NCBI GenBank assembly: GCA_049653045.1
Contig: JBASFN010000013.1
Location: 1 to 30,008, forward strand
Source of the DNA: UBA7657 sp049653045
GTDB taxonomy: Bacteria; Pseudomonadota; Alphaproteobacteria; Micavibrionales; Micavibrionaceae
Length of the DNA: 30,008 bases
Direction: 5' to 3'
The notes below the pieces were generated by a model. The model saw only the letters and a list, made by a program, of their open reading frames with translations. It made no database searches and was not told where the DNA came from. Made by a program: the position numbers and the translations under genes. Numbering within the stretch: position 1 is the stretch's first letter; each line of letters begins with the position of its first letter. This document shows positions 7,803-15,054 of this stretch, one piece after another.

Positions 7803-9401
7803 TTGACATCCCCCCTCCACATCACCCTCGCACAAATCAACCCCACCGTCGGGGCGCTGGAGAATAACGTCAAAAAAATCTGCGCCGCGTGGGATGCCGC
7901 GCCGGATAACTCGGATCTCATCGTTTTCCCCGAAATGGTTCTCTGCGGCTACCCGCCCGAGGATTTAATCAAAAAGCCCGCTTTCCTGAAAGACTGCGAA
8001 AACGCGCTCCAAAAACTCATCGCCTTCTGCAAGACCAAAAAATCCGCCGCCATCATCCCCGCGCCGTGGGTGAAGGATGGAAAAACCTATAACGCCTTTC
8101 ACGTCATCGAGCACGGCGCAATCATCGCCACCCACGCCAAGCATCATTTGCCGAATTACGGCGTATTCGATGAAAAGCGCATTTTTGTATCCGGCCCAAT
8201 GCCAGACCCCGTCCCCTTTCGTGGCACAAATCTCGGCATCATGGTCTGCGAAGATATGTGGTTTCCGGACGTCGCCGCGCACCTGAAATCCAAAGGCGCA
8301 GAAATCCTCATCGCCCCCCACGCCTCGCCCTTTGAAATCGGCAAAACCGAAACCCGCCTGCGCCATGCCCGCGCTCGCGTCACCGAAACCAGCCTCCCCC
8401 TCCTCTTCGTCAATCAAATCGGCGGACAGGATGAACTGGTGTTCGACGGCCACTCCTTCGCACTGGATTCAAATGGCAATATCCTGTTGAAACTCCCCGG
8501 CTTCAAGGAAAACATCACCACCCTATCCGCCAACTTCCCTCTCCCTTCAGGGAGAGGGATTGAGGGAGAGGGGGAAACCGCGCAAATTTACCACGCCCTC
8601 ACCCTCGCCCTCCACGACTACGTTACAAAAAACAATTTCCCCGGTATTTTGATCGGCCTGTCCGGCGGCATCGACAGCGCCTTATCCGCCGCCATCGCGG
8701 TTGACGCACTCGGCGCGGATAAAGTCCACGGCGTCCGCCTCCCGTCCGTCTACACATCAAATGACAGCATGGAGGACGCCGAAATCCTCGCGCAAAATCT
8801 CAAGATAAAACTCGACACCATCCCCATCACCGACACCGTTGCCGCCCTCGAACAAACCCTTAAAAACCACATCCCCGCAGCGGGAACGGCGCATGAAAAC
8901 ATCCAATCCCGCGCTCGCGGCATCATCCTCATGGCGCTCTCTAACACGAATGGAAAAATGCTCCTCTCCACCGGGAACAAATCCGAAATGGCGACCGGCT
9001 ACGCCACGCTCTACGGCGATATGTGCGGCGGCTTCAACGTGCTGAAAGATGTCTATAAAACCACCGTCTATGAACTGGCCAACTGGCGCAACGAACAGGG
9101 CGCGGTCATTCCAGCACGCAGCATCACCAAAGCCCCAACCGCTGAACTGAAACCCGGCCAGACGGATCAAGACACATTACCCCCCTACGAAACACTGGAT
9201 GCAATCCTCAAATGCCTGATCGAACGGGATATGGGCGTTGAGGAAACCGCCGCCCAAGGCCATGACCGTACCCTCGTGCAAAAAATAGAGGCCATGCTGA
9301 CCCGCGCCGAATATAAACGCCGCCAAAGCGCCCCCGGCCCCAAAACCACCCCCCGCACCCTCTCCCGCGACCGCCGCTATCCGATGACGAACGGGTTCTA
9401 G
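7803..9401 (+). CDS. nadE: Glutamine-dependent NAD(+) synthetase
   Basis: Final step of NAD synthesis: amidates nicotinate adenine dinucleotide using ATP and ammonia taken from glutamine. About 532 aa from a TTG start at 7803, chosen because AGGAAAG (7791-7797) lies five bases upstream; the frame is open further back to 7755 but that part overlaps the previous gene. The N-terminal nitrilase-type glutaminase has the triad E44 (VFPEM), K113 (HAKHHLPNYG) and C149 (MVCEDMW). The C-terminal synthetase has the PP-loop LSGGIDS (286-292) and LLSTGNKSEMATGY. Between the domains, at about residues 245-258, a proline/glycine-rich stretch is encoded by a palindromic repeat (8537-8574) absent from the family consensus as I know it. 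Confidence 0.95.
   Translation: MTSPLHITLAQINPTVGALENNVKKICAAWDAAPDNSDLIVFPEMVLCGYPPEDLIKKPAFLKDCENALQKLIAFCKTKKSAAIIPAPWVKDGKTYNAFHVIEHGAIIATHAKHHLPNYGVFDEKRIFVSGPMPDPVPFRGTNLGIMVCEDMWFPDVAAHLKSKGAEILIAPHASPFEIGKTETRLRHARARVTETSLPLLFVNQIGGQDELVFDGHSFALDSNGNILLKLPGFKENITTLSANFPLPSGRGIEGEGETAQIYHALTLALHDYVTKNNFPGILIGLSGGIDSALSAAIAVDALGADKVHGVRLPSVYTSNDSMEDAEILAQNLKIKLDTIPITDTVAALEQTLKNHIPAAGTAHENIQSRARGIILMALSNTNGKMLLSTGNKSEMATGYATLYGDMCGGFNVLKDVYKTTVYELANWRNEQGAVIPARSITKAPTAELKPGQTDQDTLPPYETLDAILKCLIERDMGVEETAAQGHDRTLVQKIEAMLTRAEYKRRQSAPGPKTTPRTLSRDRRYPMTNGF
8537..8574. repeat. In-frame palindromic repeat inside nadE
   Basis: CCCTCTCCCT (8537-8546) and AGGGAGAGGG (8549-8558) form a perfect 10-bp stem with a 2-nt loop, followed by GAGGGAGAGGGGG as a further partial copy. 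It lies in the linker between the glutaminase and synthetase domains and is read through without frameshift. It has the look of a short interspersed palindromic element that has entered a coding region. Confidence 0.7.
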
Positions 9402-9415
9402 ACCAGCAAAAATCA

Positions 9416-9443
9416 TTGAAAACCGAGCCAAAGATGCTAGATT
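9416..9443 (+). promoter_or_regulatory. Possible promoter for gltX
   Basis: TTGAAA (9416-9421), a 16-bp spacer and TAGATT (9438-9443) lie in the 87-bp gap between nadE and gltX. Four of six bases match in the -10 box. The AT-rich leader that follows contains ACTTAAAACTTA, which recurs after trmJ. Confidence 0.4.
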
Positions 9444-9488
9444 AACCCATCTTTTACTTAAAACTTATTACTTAAGGCTTATTGCTCC

Positions 9489-10835
9489 ATGACCGTCCGC
9501 GTTCGTTTTGCCCCTTCGCCCACAGGCCAGCTTCATGTCGGCAATGCCCGCACCGCGCTGGTCACATGGCTGTTTGCCCGCCGTCATAACGGGCATTTTT
9601 TGCTGCGGATCGACGACACCGACTTTGAACGCTCAAAAATCGAGTACGAAAAATCCATCGAGGAAAGCCTCATCTGGCTTGGCCTGCCGTGGGATGAAAA
9701 GGCGAACCAGAAAAACCGTTTAGAGCGTTACGCCGTTGAAATCGAAAAACTGAAATCCTCTGGCCGCCTCTATCCCTGCTATGAAACGGCGGAAGAACTC
9801 GCACTCAAACGCAAATCGCAACTCGGGCGCGGTCTGCCACCCATTTATGATCGCGGCGCGCTGAAACTCACAGACGACCAGAAAAAAACTTTCGAGGCCG
9901 AAGGCCGCAAACCCCACTGGCGTTTCAAACTCGACCACAAACCGATTATCTGGAACGACCATATCCGGGGCGAAGTCAAATTCGACGGCGCACAAATGTC
10001 CGACCCCGTCGCCATCCGCGAGGACGGCAGCCCGCTTTATCATCTCTGCTCAGTCATCGACGACATGGATTTCCGCATCACGCACATCGTGCGCGGCGAG
10101 GATCACGTCTCCAACACCGCCACCCATATTCAAATGTTCGAGGCGCTTGGCGGAACGCCACCGGAATTCGTTCACCTGCCTTTGATCTCAGATAGCGAAG
10201 GCGGCAAACTCTCCAAACGCCTTGGTTCCCTGAGCATGCAGGAAATCCGCGACACCGAGGGGCTTGAACCCATGGCGGTCAATTCCCTGCTCGCGCGCCT
10301 CGGAACCTCCGACCCGATTGAGGCCTATACCTATCTCGACCCACTCATTCAAAATTTTGATTTTTCCAAATTCTCTCGCGGTACGCCAAAATTCGACCCC
10401 GATGAACTTCTGCGCCTCAATTCAAAAATCATCCACCAGACGGTTTTCTCCGACGTGAATGTTCGCCTCACACAGATGGGATTGCCGGACGTGGACGAAG
10501 ATTTCTGGATGGCCGTTCGCGCCAACCTCCAAAAACTTTCCGACCTTAAGGAATGGTGGAGCGTTGCCAAAGGCCCCGTTACCCCACGAATTGATGAGCC
10601 GGATTTCATCGCCGAAGCCACCACGCTCCTGCCCCCGCCGCCATGGACGACCGAAACATGGAATATCTGGGTCAACGCCGTGAAGGAAAAAACCGGGCGC
10701 AAGGGCAAACAGCTCTTCATGCCCCTGCGTCAAGCCATCACCGGCATGGATCACGGCCCCGAACTGGCAAACTTGCTGCCCCTCATCGGACCGGAAGCCG
10801 TGAAACAACGCCTCTCCGCCAAAAAAGCGGCATAA
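9489..10835 (+). CDS. gltX: Glutamate--tRNA ligase
   Basis: Charges tRNA-Glu with glutamate in the cytoplasm; non-discriminating forms, common in alphaproteobacteria, also charge tRNA-Gln. The protein is 448 aa. The class I signature FAPSPTGQLHVGNARTA starts at residue 7 (HVGN in place of HIGH), and GGKLSKRLGS (about 238-247) is the KMSKS equivalent. The RIDDTD block and IVRGEDHVSNTATHI are also typical. It is the shorter GltX2-like form found in alphaproteobacteria, many of which carry two copies, so a second gene may exist elsewhere. It is followed after 6 nt by trmJ, so the two genes form a tRNA-function pair. Confidence 0.95.
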   Translation: MTVRVRFAPSPTGQLHVGNARTALVTWLFARRHNGHFLLRIDDTDFERSKIEYEKSIEESLIWLGLPWDEKANQKNRLERYAVEIEKLKSSGRLYPCYETAEELALKRKSQLGRGLPPIYDRGALKLTDDQKKTFEAEGRKPHWRFKLDHKPIIWNDHIRGEVKFDGAQMSDPVAIREDGSPLYHLCSVIDDMDFRITHIVRGEDHVSNTATHIQMFEALGGTPPEFVHLPLISDSEGGKLSKRLGSLSMQEIRDTEGLEPMAVNSLLARLGTSDPIEAYTYLDPLIQNFDFSKFSRGTPKFDPDELLRLNSKIIHQTVFSDVNVRLTQMGLPDVDEDFWMAVRANLQKLSDLKEWWSVAKGPVTPRIDEPDFIAEATTLLPPPPWTTETWNIWVNAVKEKTGRKGKQLFMPLRQAITGMDHGPELANLLPLIGPEAVKQRLSAKKAA

Positions 10836-10841
10836 CCTGTC

Positions 10842-11573
10842 GTGTCCAACACCCCCGCTATCATCCTCGTCGACCCGCAGATGGGCGAAAATATCGGCGC
10901 CAGCGCCAGAGCTATGCTCAATTTCGGCCTCACCGATTTACGCATCGTCAACCCACGCGATGGCTGGCCAAATCAGGCCGCGATTGATATGTCCGCCGGG
11001 GCACTGGATAAAATCGAGGCAAAAGTCTTCCCAACATTGGTCGAAGCAGTCAAAGACATGCATTTTCTGTTCGCCACCACCGCCCGCCCGCGGGGCATGG
11101 AAAAGCCCGTTTTCAATCCCGCCGAGGCAATCGAAAAAATGGGTGCGGATTTCAGCAATGACATGAAAACCGGCTTCGTCTTCGGCCCCGAACGCGCTGG
11201 CCTCAATAACAATGACGTCGCGCTATGCCACGCCATCCTGACCATCCCCGTCAATCCGGATTTCTCCTCGATCAACCTCGCCTCATCGGTCTTGCTGGTG
11301 GCCTATGAATGGCTTACAAAAAATCCTACCCCCTCATCGAGGGGGGAGTTAGAGGGGGGAGGAACTTTAACTCCCCCCGCCCCACACGAAAAACTCGACG
11401 AACTCCTCATCCGCCTCGAAACCGAATTACAGGAGAGCGGTTTTTTCCGCTCGCCCGATCAAAAACCCACCATGCTCCGCAACATCCGCGCCATGTTCAT
11501 GCGCGGCGGATTGACGGAACAGGAAGTCCGTACTTTCCACGGCATGCTAACAGCTTTAAACAATAAGAAATAA
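10842..11573 (+). CDS. TrmJ-like tRNA/rRNA 2'-O-methyltransferase (SPOUT family)
   Basis: A 243-aa SPOUT methyltransferase, probably TrmJ, which methylates the ribose of tRNA position 32 using S-adenosylmethionine. The three SPOUT motifs are visible: NIGASARAMLNFGL (about 16-29), FGPERAGLNNNDVALC (about 114-129) and the knot-closing INLASSVLLVAYEW. The start is GTG at 10842 with no strong ribosome site; translation is probably coupled to gltX, which ends 6 nt earlier. The C-terminal extension (RSPDQKPTMLRNIRAMFMRGGLTEQEVRTFHGM) fits TrmJ rather than the shorter TrmL. Residues about 162-179 are encoded by an inserted palindromic repeat. The exact target is inferred from family. Confidence 0.88.
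   Translation: MSNTPAIILVDPQMGENIGASARAMLNFGLTDLRIVNPRDGWPNQAAIDMSAGALDKIEAKVFPTLVEAVKDMHFLFATTARPRGMEKPVFNPAEAIEKMGADFSNDMKTGFVFGPERAGLNNNDVALCHAILTIPVNPDFSSINLASSVLLVAYEWLTKNPTPSSRGELEGGGTLTPPAPHEKLDELLIRLETELQESGFFRSPDQKPTMLRNIRAMFMRGGLTEQEVRTFHGMLTALNNKK
11327..11380. repeat. In-frame palindromic repeat inside the trmJ-like gene
   Basis: Two nested palindromes lie here: CCCCCTC/GAGGGGG around 11330-11346, and GGGGGGAGTT (11341-11350) with its perfect inverse AACTCCCCCC (11369-11378). It encodes a Pro/Ser/Gly/Thr-rich stretch between the SPOUT fold and the C-terminal extension without breaking the frame. The sequence family differs from the nadE and epmA insertions. Confidence 0.7.
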
Positions 11574-11602
11574 GCGGTAAGAATATCATTCCTTACCGCT
11601 TA
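11571..11602 (-). terminator. Rho-independent terminator of rpsD, between convergent genes
   Basis: TAAGCGGTAAG (11571-11581) and CTTACCGCTTA (11592-11602) make a perfect 11-bp stem with a 10-nt loop. On the minus strand the stem is followed by TTTCTTATT, a U-rich tail, so it terminates rpsD. On the plus strand (after trmJ) the tail is not U-rich, though the stem could still help. Confidence 0.7.
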
Positions 11603-11628
11603 CAAACTTAAAACTTACAGCTTATTTC

Positions 11629-12246
11629 TTATCGGCTATAGAACTCGACCACGAGGTGCGGTTCCATCTGGACAGCATAGGGCACATCCTCAAGAGCAGG
11701 CGCACGCAGGAATGTCGCCTTAAACGCCGCCGGATCAACCGTGACATATTCGGGAATCTCGCGCTCGGCCAAGTCTTTCGCGGCAATAACCATCGGGATA
11801 TTACGGGATTTTTCACGCACTTCGATCACATCACCGTCTTTCACGAGATACGAGGGAATATTGACGGACTTGCCATTCACCGTAACGTGACAGTGGTTGA
11901 CCAATTGACGCGCTGCGAAAACTGTCGGAACGAACTTGGCGCGGTAAACAACCGCATCCAAACGACGCTCCAAAATGCCGATCAAATTCTGACCGGTGTC
12001 GCCGCGCATACGGCTGGCTTCCTGATAGTAACGGCGGAACTGACGCTCGCCAATGTTACCGTAATAAGATTTCAATTTCTGTTTAGCGCGCAACTGCGTC
12101 CCGTAATCGGTCGGCTTGCCGCGACGGGCGCCGTGCATACCGGGGCCTGTCTGGCGCGTGTTAACGGGGGATTTCGGACGACCCCAGAGGTTTTCCCCTA
12201 AACGGCGGTCGATCTTGTGTTTAGATTGTATACGCTTACCACTCAT
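11629..12246 (-). CDS. rpsD: 30S ribosomal protein S4
   Basis: A primary 16S rRNA-binding protein that nucleates 30S assembly at the five-way junction, and in many bacteria a translational repressor. 205 aa from ATG 12246, with GGAG seven bases upstream; an upstream extension to 12306 is open but non-homologous. The sequence is clearly alphaproteobacterial S4: IDRRLGENLWGRPKSPVN near the start, LRAKQKLKSYYGN, the S4 RNA-binding domain starting at LERRLDAVVYRAKF (about 90-155), and the C-terminal MEPHLVVEFYSR. It is monocistronic here, with a strong promoter and a hairpin leader upstream and a clear terminator downstream. Confidence 0.98.
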   Translation of the reverse strand: MSGKRIQSKHKIDRRLGENLWGRPKSPVNTRQTGPGMHGARRGKPTDYGTQLRAKQKLKSYYGNIGERQFRRYYQEASRMRGDTGQNLIGILERRLDAVVYRAKFVPTVFAARQLVNHCHVTVNGKSVNIPSYLVKDGDVIEVREKSRNIPMVIAAKDLAEREIPEYVTVDPAAFKATFLRAPALEDVPYAVQMEPHLVVEFYSR

Positions 12247-12321
12247 AGTGTTTCTCCATCTTTCTTTTTGTCCCGGCTGACCATCAGGTTTGAAAGCCCA
12301 CAACAACAGGGGCGATCAACG

Positions 12322-12340
12322 GGGGGTACTGACAACCCCC
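12322..12340 (-). promoter_or_regulatory. Hairpin in the rpsD leader
   Basis: GGGGGT and ACCCCC arms (12322-12327 and 12335-12340) form a strong 6-bp GC stem with a 7-nt loop, about 80 nt before the rpsD start within the predicted transcript. No U-run follows on the minus strand, so it is not an obvious terminator. It may be part of an S4-binding regulatory leader; that role is inference. Confidence 0.4.
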
Positions 12341-12361
12341 TCTTTCCCAGGAATGCGGCAG

Positions 12362-12389
12362 ACTATAAGGATTTCAGCCAAAATGTCAA
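12362..12389 (-). promoter_or_regulatory. Strong sigma70-type promoter for rpsD
   Basis: On the minus strand, a perfect TTGACA (12389-12384), a 16-bp spacer and TATAGT (12367-12362, five of six consensus bases). Transcription would begin near 12355 and give a leader of about 110 nt before the rpsD ATG at 12246. It is the best promoter match in the window, as expected for a ribosomal protein gene. Confidence 0.7.
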
Positions 12390-12394
12390 AAACT

Positions 12395-13801
12395 TTATGG
12401 CGCGGGCGTCTCCGGCCTCAACTCAATAACAGACACCCGTTTATTACTCGAAAAATCCATAGAATACAATATCTTATAGGGCTTTAAGGTCTCCGCGTCC
12501 TTGTGCCGCACCACGGCCATGCCGCCGGGATGGGTTACAAACCATTCCGCCAAGGCTGGCACATCTATCGGCTCATGCACCATTTTCTCCATCCGGGCGA
12601 GAAAACCAAGCTCAGCGTGGTAATTGGGCACATAAGCCCAGTCTCGATCCGGATTTTCGGCAATAATCCGGGCAACCGGAGTGTAATCATAGCGCGGGAA
12701 AAGCTGAACCGACGCAACCCCCTGCCCCGCCACAAACAAAACCGCCATAACAATGGCAACCTGCTTGATCCGCGCCAATTCAACATCCTCCAAAAATTTA
12801 GCAATCAAAACAGCACAAAAAGGCGTCAAGGGAACCAAATAATGAGGCTGCTTCCCGCTCATGGCCGTAAAAACGGCAAGTGCCGGAACAATAGCAAAAA
12901 AACAAAACCGCAAAACCGCGTCGCTCCTATCCGCATTTTTTAACCTCTGCCAGAACAAGGGGAACAAAATCCACGGCACAAACAACGCGATAAAAATCGG
13001 CACGTAAAAATAAATCGGCTGCACATGCGCCCCGCCGAAATTCCCGGTCATCCGCCCCGTCGTCTGCCTCAAAACCAGCCACTCAAAAAATTCCGCGCTT
13101 GTATTCAAGTAAACAGGAACCAGCCAAAACAAAACCGGCCCGAGCGCAATCAAAAACATCGCCAACAAACCAAGATAATAGTTTTTCCGCGGCGTCAAAT
13201 CTTCCCGCCACATCGGCGCAAATAGCAAGGGCAACAGTGTAAACAAAACCACCACCGGCCCCTTTGCCAAAACACCCATCCCCATCGCCAACCCTGCCGG
13301 AACGGCATAAAACCATTTCCGTTCGGTCATAAATTTTGCGGCAAAAATCCACGCCAGCAAAACACACAAGGTCAACGTAAAATCAAACATAACAATCGTG
13401 CCGTAAATCAGGAACGGCGCCGCCCCCACCATAATCCACGGCAATCGCTTATTCATCGCCACTTGCCGGGGAAATAAAATCCGCATCAGACGAGAAAGGC
13501 AAAAAACACATCCCGCGCTCACGGCACTAACTGCCAGAACCGCCGACCACCGATGCACCCCAAAAACACTCCAGAACAAATTTATCAGCCAAAACAACAA
13601 CGGCGGTTTGTGGTGATAGGGCTGGAAATTCATGGTGGGCAAGAAATAATTGTGATTGAGAAACATCTCCCACGCCACGCTCAAATACCGCGTCTCGTCA
13701 ACGGGAAGCGCAGGCCGGAAAAACACCGCCGCCAGCGTCAAAGAAACACAAAGAATTGCCAACACTACGGCATCATTTCTGGCTTTAAGAATAAAATTCA
13801 T
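12395..13801 (-). CDS. ArnT-like membrane glycosyltransferase (GT39/GT83 type)
   Basis: About 468 aa from ATG 13801, with AGGGG about six bases upstream. It is an integral inner-membrane protein with ten or more hydrophobic segments. The first periplasmic loop has PVDETRYLSVAWEM, the acidic DE-x-RY motif typical of ArnT-like, undecaprenyl-phosphate-sugar dependent transferases, followed by HHKPPLLFWLI, also characteristic. These enzymes move a sugar from an undecaprenyl-phosphate carrier onto lipid A or another periplasmic acceptor. It is the third gene of a minus-strand set after a GT2 transferase and a LAB_N protein, separated from them by a repeat cluster. The sugar (aminoarabinose, galactosamine, mannose or other) and the acceptor are not known. 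Confidence 0.88.
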   Translation of the reverse strand: MNFILKARNDAVVLAILCVSLTLAAVFFRPALPVDETRYLSVAWEMFLNHNYFLPTMNFQPYHHKPPLLFWLINLFWSVFGVHRWSAVLAVSAVSAGCVFCLSRLMRILFPRQVAMNKRLPWIMVGAAPFLIYGTIVMFDFTLTLCVLLAWIFAAKFMTERKWFYAVPAGLAMGMGVLAKGPVVVLFTLLPLLFAPMWREDLTPRKNYYLGLLAMFLIALGPVLFWLVPVYLNTSAEFFEWLVLRQTTGRMTGNFGGAHVQPIYFYVPIFIALFVPWILFPLFWQRLKNADRSDAVLRFCFFAIVPALAVFTAMSGKQPHYLVPLTPFCAVLIAKFLEDVELARIKQVAIVMAVLFVAGQGVASVQLFPRYDYTPVARIIAENPDRDWAYVPNYHAELGFLARMEKMVHEPIDVPALAEWFVTHPGGMAVVRHKDAETLKPYKILYSMDFSSNKRVSVIELRPETPAP

Positions 13802-13815
13802 ACACACCCCTATTC

Positions 13816-13955
13816 GTCATTCCCGCCTCCACCACCGTCATTCCCGCCACCACCACCGTCATTCCCGCGAAGGCGGGAATCCATGGATAGAATAAACTCA
13901 ATTTTAAAAAATTCGCGCTCGCTGCAAAATGGATCCCCGCTTTCGCGGGGATGAC
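13816..13955. repeat. REP-like repeat pair with tandem 21-bp half-units
   Basis: Two 21-bp units (13816-13836 and 13837-13857) begin GTCATTCCCGCC and end in CCACCACC or a near match. A third start leads into a complete palindrome (13858-13883, GTCATTCCCGCG ... GGCGGGAATCCA). After a spacer of about 46 bp, an inverted copy (13930-13955, TGGATCCCCGC ... GGGGATGAC) closes the element, giving a REPIN-like arrangement of two REPs facing each other. It lies in the gap between the LAB_N gene and the ArnT-like gene. Confidence 0.85.
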
Positions 13956-13969
13956 AAAAAAGAGATTTA

Positions 13970-14254
13970 CTACTCAAGACTGTCACTATTTGCATTCTTC
14001 CGGATCAGGTAAATATTGCGGAAATAAATCAGGAATCCCATGCTCTGCCCCAAAATAAACACCGGATCCTGCCTATAAATCGCATAGGCCAACAATATCA
14101 CCGCGCCCGCAATGCTGAAATACCAGAACACTTCAGGCACGACGCTCATCTTCGCCTTTTCCGAGGCAATCCATTGAAGCAGAAAGCGCATAAAAAACAT
14201 CGCCTGCCCGATCAGCCCAACAGCAATCCAGATATGTTCAACGTCCAATTTCAC
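13970..14254 (-). CDS. LAB_N (lipid A biosynthesis N-terminal domain) small membrane protein
   Basis: A 94-aa protein matching the LAB_N family, named from a domain fused to lipid-A-disaccharide synthase in some bacteria. It has three hydrophobic segments (about residues 9-28, 40-60 and 66-84). Family-typical residues include GQAMFFMRFLLQWIASE near the start, a PEVFWYFSIAGA block and GQSMGFLIYFRN near the end. Free-standing LAB_N proteins are often found beside DPM1/ArnC-like transferases, as here; a role in handling a polyprenyl-linked sugar donor is inferred from context. Its start lies inside the 3' end of the GT2 gene (17-nt overlap). Confidence 0.88.
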   Translation of the reverse strand: MKLDVEHIWIAVGLIGQAMFFMRFLLQWIASEKAKMSVVPEVFWYFSIAGAVILLAYAIYRQDPVFILGQSMGFLIYFRNIYLIRKNANSDSLE

Positions 14255-14993
14255 GAATTTTTTCCTTCGCGGGTGTTATCTCAACCACCTTAATATCCGG
14301 CCTTGCCCGTTTCAGCAACCACCACGCCCCTGCAAGATCAAGAATACCCACGCCCAGCCGCCCCCAGAACCCATATTTGGAAACGCCCCGCTCCCTCGGC
14401 CTGTGCGATACATCAACATGCGCGACCGCCACATAATGCGCCTTCATCAGCGCGGGCAAATAACGATGCATGTGGTTAAAATACGGCAAACTCAAGTAAT
14501 CTTCCCGGCGAAATAGTTTAAGACTGCACCCCGTATCCCGCGTCCCGTCTTTCAAGATAAACGCCCGGATTTTATTCGCCGCCCGCGACGACAAACGCCG
14601 GACAAGATTATCATTCCGCTTCGCCCTCTGCCCCGCAATCATGGTTCTCGGGTTATTCCCGGCCAGAATTTTATATTTCTCAAACAGCAACGGAATATCC
14701 GCCGGATTATTCTGCCCATCGCCGTCCAATGTCACGATAATCGGCCCCGTCGCCGCATTGATCCCCGTCCACAGCCCCAGCGATTGCCCCGACCGCGCCG
14801 AGTGCTGCACCACGCGCAAGAAAGAAAACTCCGCGCACAATCCCTGCAACACTGCCCCGCTCCCGTCATCGCTCCCGTCATCGACATAAACAGCCTCGGT
14901 AATGGGCGCACGCCGAGCCGCCTCGCGGATTTCCTCCAAAAGCGGCCTTATATTATCTTTTTCGTTATTAACGGGAACAACGACGCTAATCAT
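14238..14993 (-). CDS. Family 2 glycosyltransferase, DPM1/ArnC-like
   Basis: A 251-aa GT-A fold enzyme resembling dolichyl/undecaprenyl-phosphate sugar synthases. It starts MISVVVPVNNEKDNI, has AVYVDDGSDDGS (DDxS nucleotide-binding motif, about 34-45), TLDGDGQNNPADIP (DxD-type metal site, about 89-102) and a positively charged C-terminal part with RPRERGVSKYGFWGR. It would load a sugar from an NDP donor onto undecaprenyl phosphate at the cytoplasmic membrane face. No C-terminal pair of membrane helices is evident, so it is the short DPM1-like form. It heads the minus-strand set GT2, LAB_N, ArnT-like. The sugar identity is unknown. Confidence 0.88.
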   Translation of the reverse strand: MISVVVPVNNEKDNIRPLLEEIREAARRAPITEAVYVDDGSDDGSGAVLQGLCAEFSFLRVVQHSARSGQSLGLWTGINAATGPIIVTLDGDGQNNPADIPLLFEKYKILAGNNPRTMIAGQRAKRNDNLVRRLSSRAANKIRAFILKDGTRDTGCSLKLFRREDYLSLPYFNHMHRYLPALMKAHYVAVAHVDVSHRPRERGVSKYGFWGRLGVGILDLAGAWWLLKRARPDIKVVEITPAKEKIREIGR

Positions 14994-15054
14994 GTGCTTT
15001 TCTGCCTTATCGAAACATTATGTAACAAACAGGTCAAACAATAGAAAGAACGCA

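Noticed and set aside
13816..13883. CRISPR-like direct repeats
   Set aside because: The 21-bp units are contiguous without spacers and lead into a REP palindrome; no cas genes are nearby.
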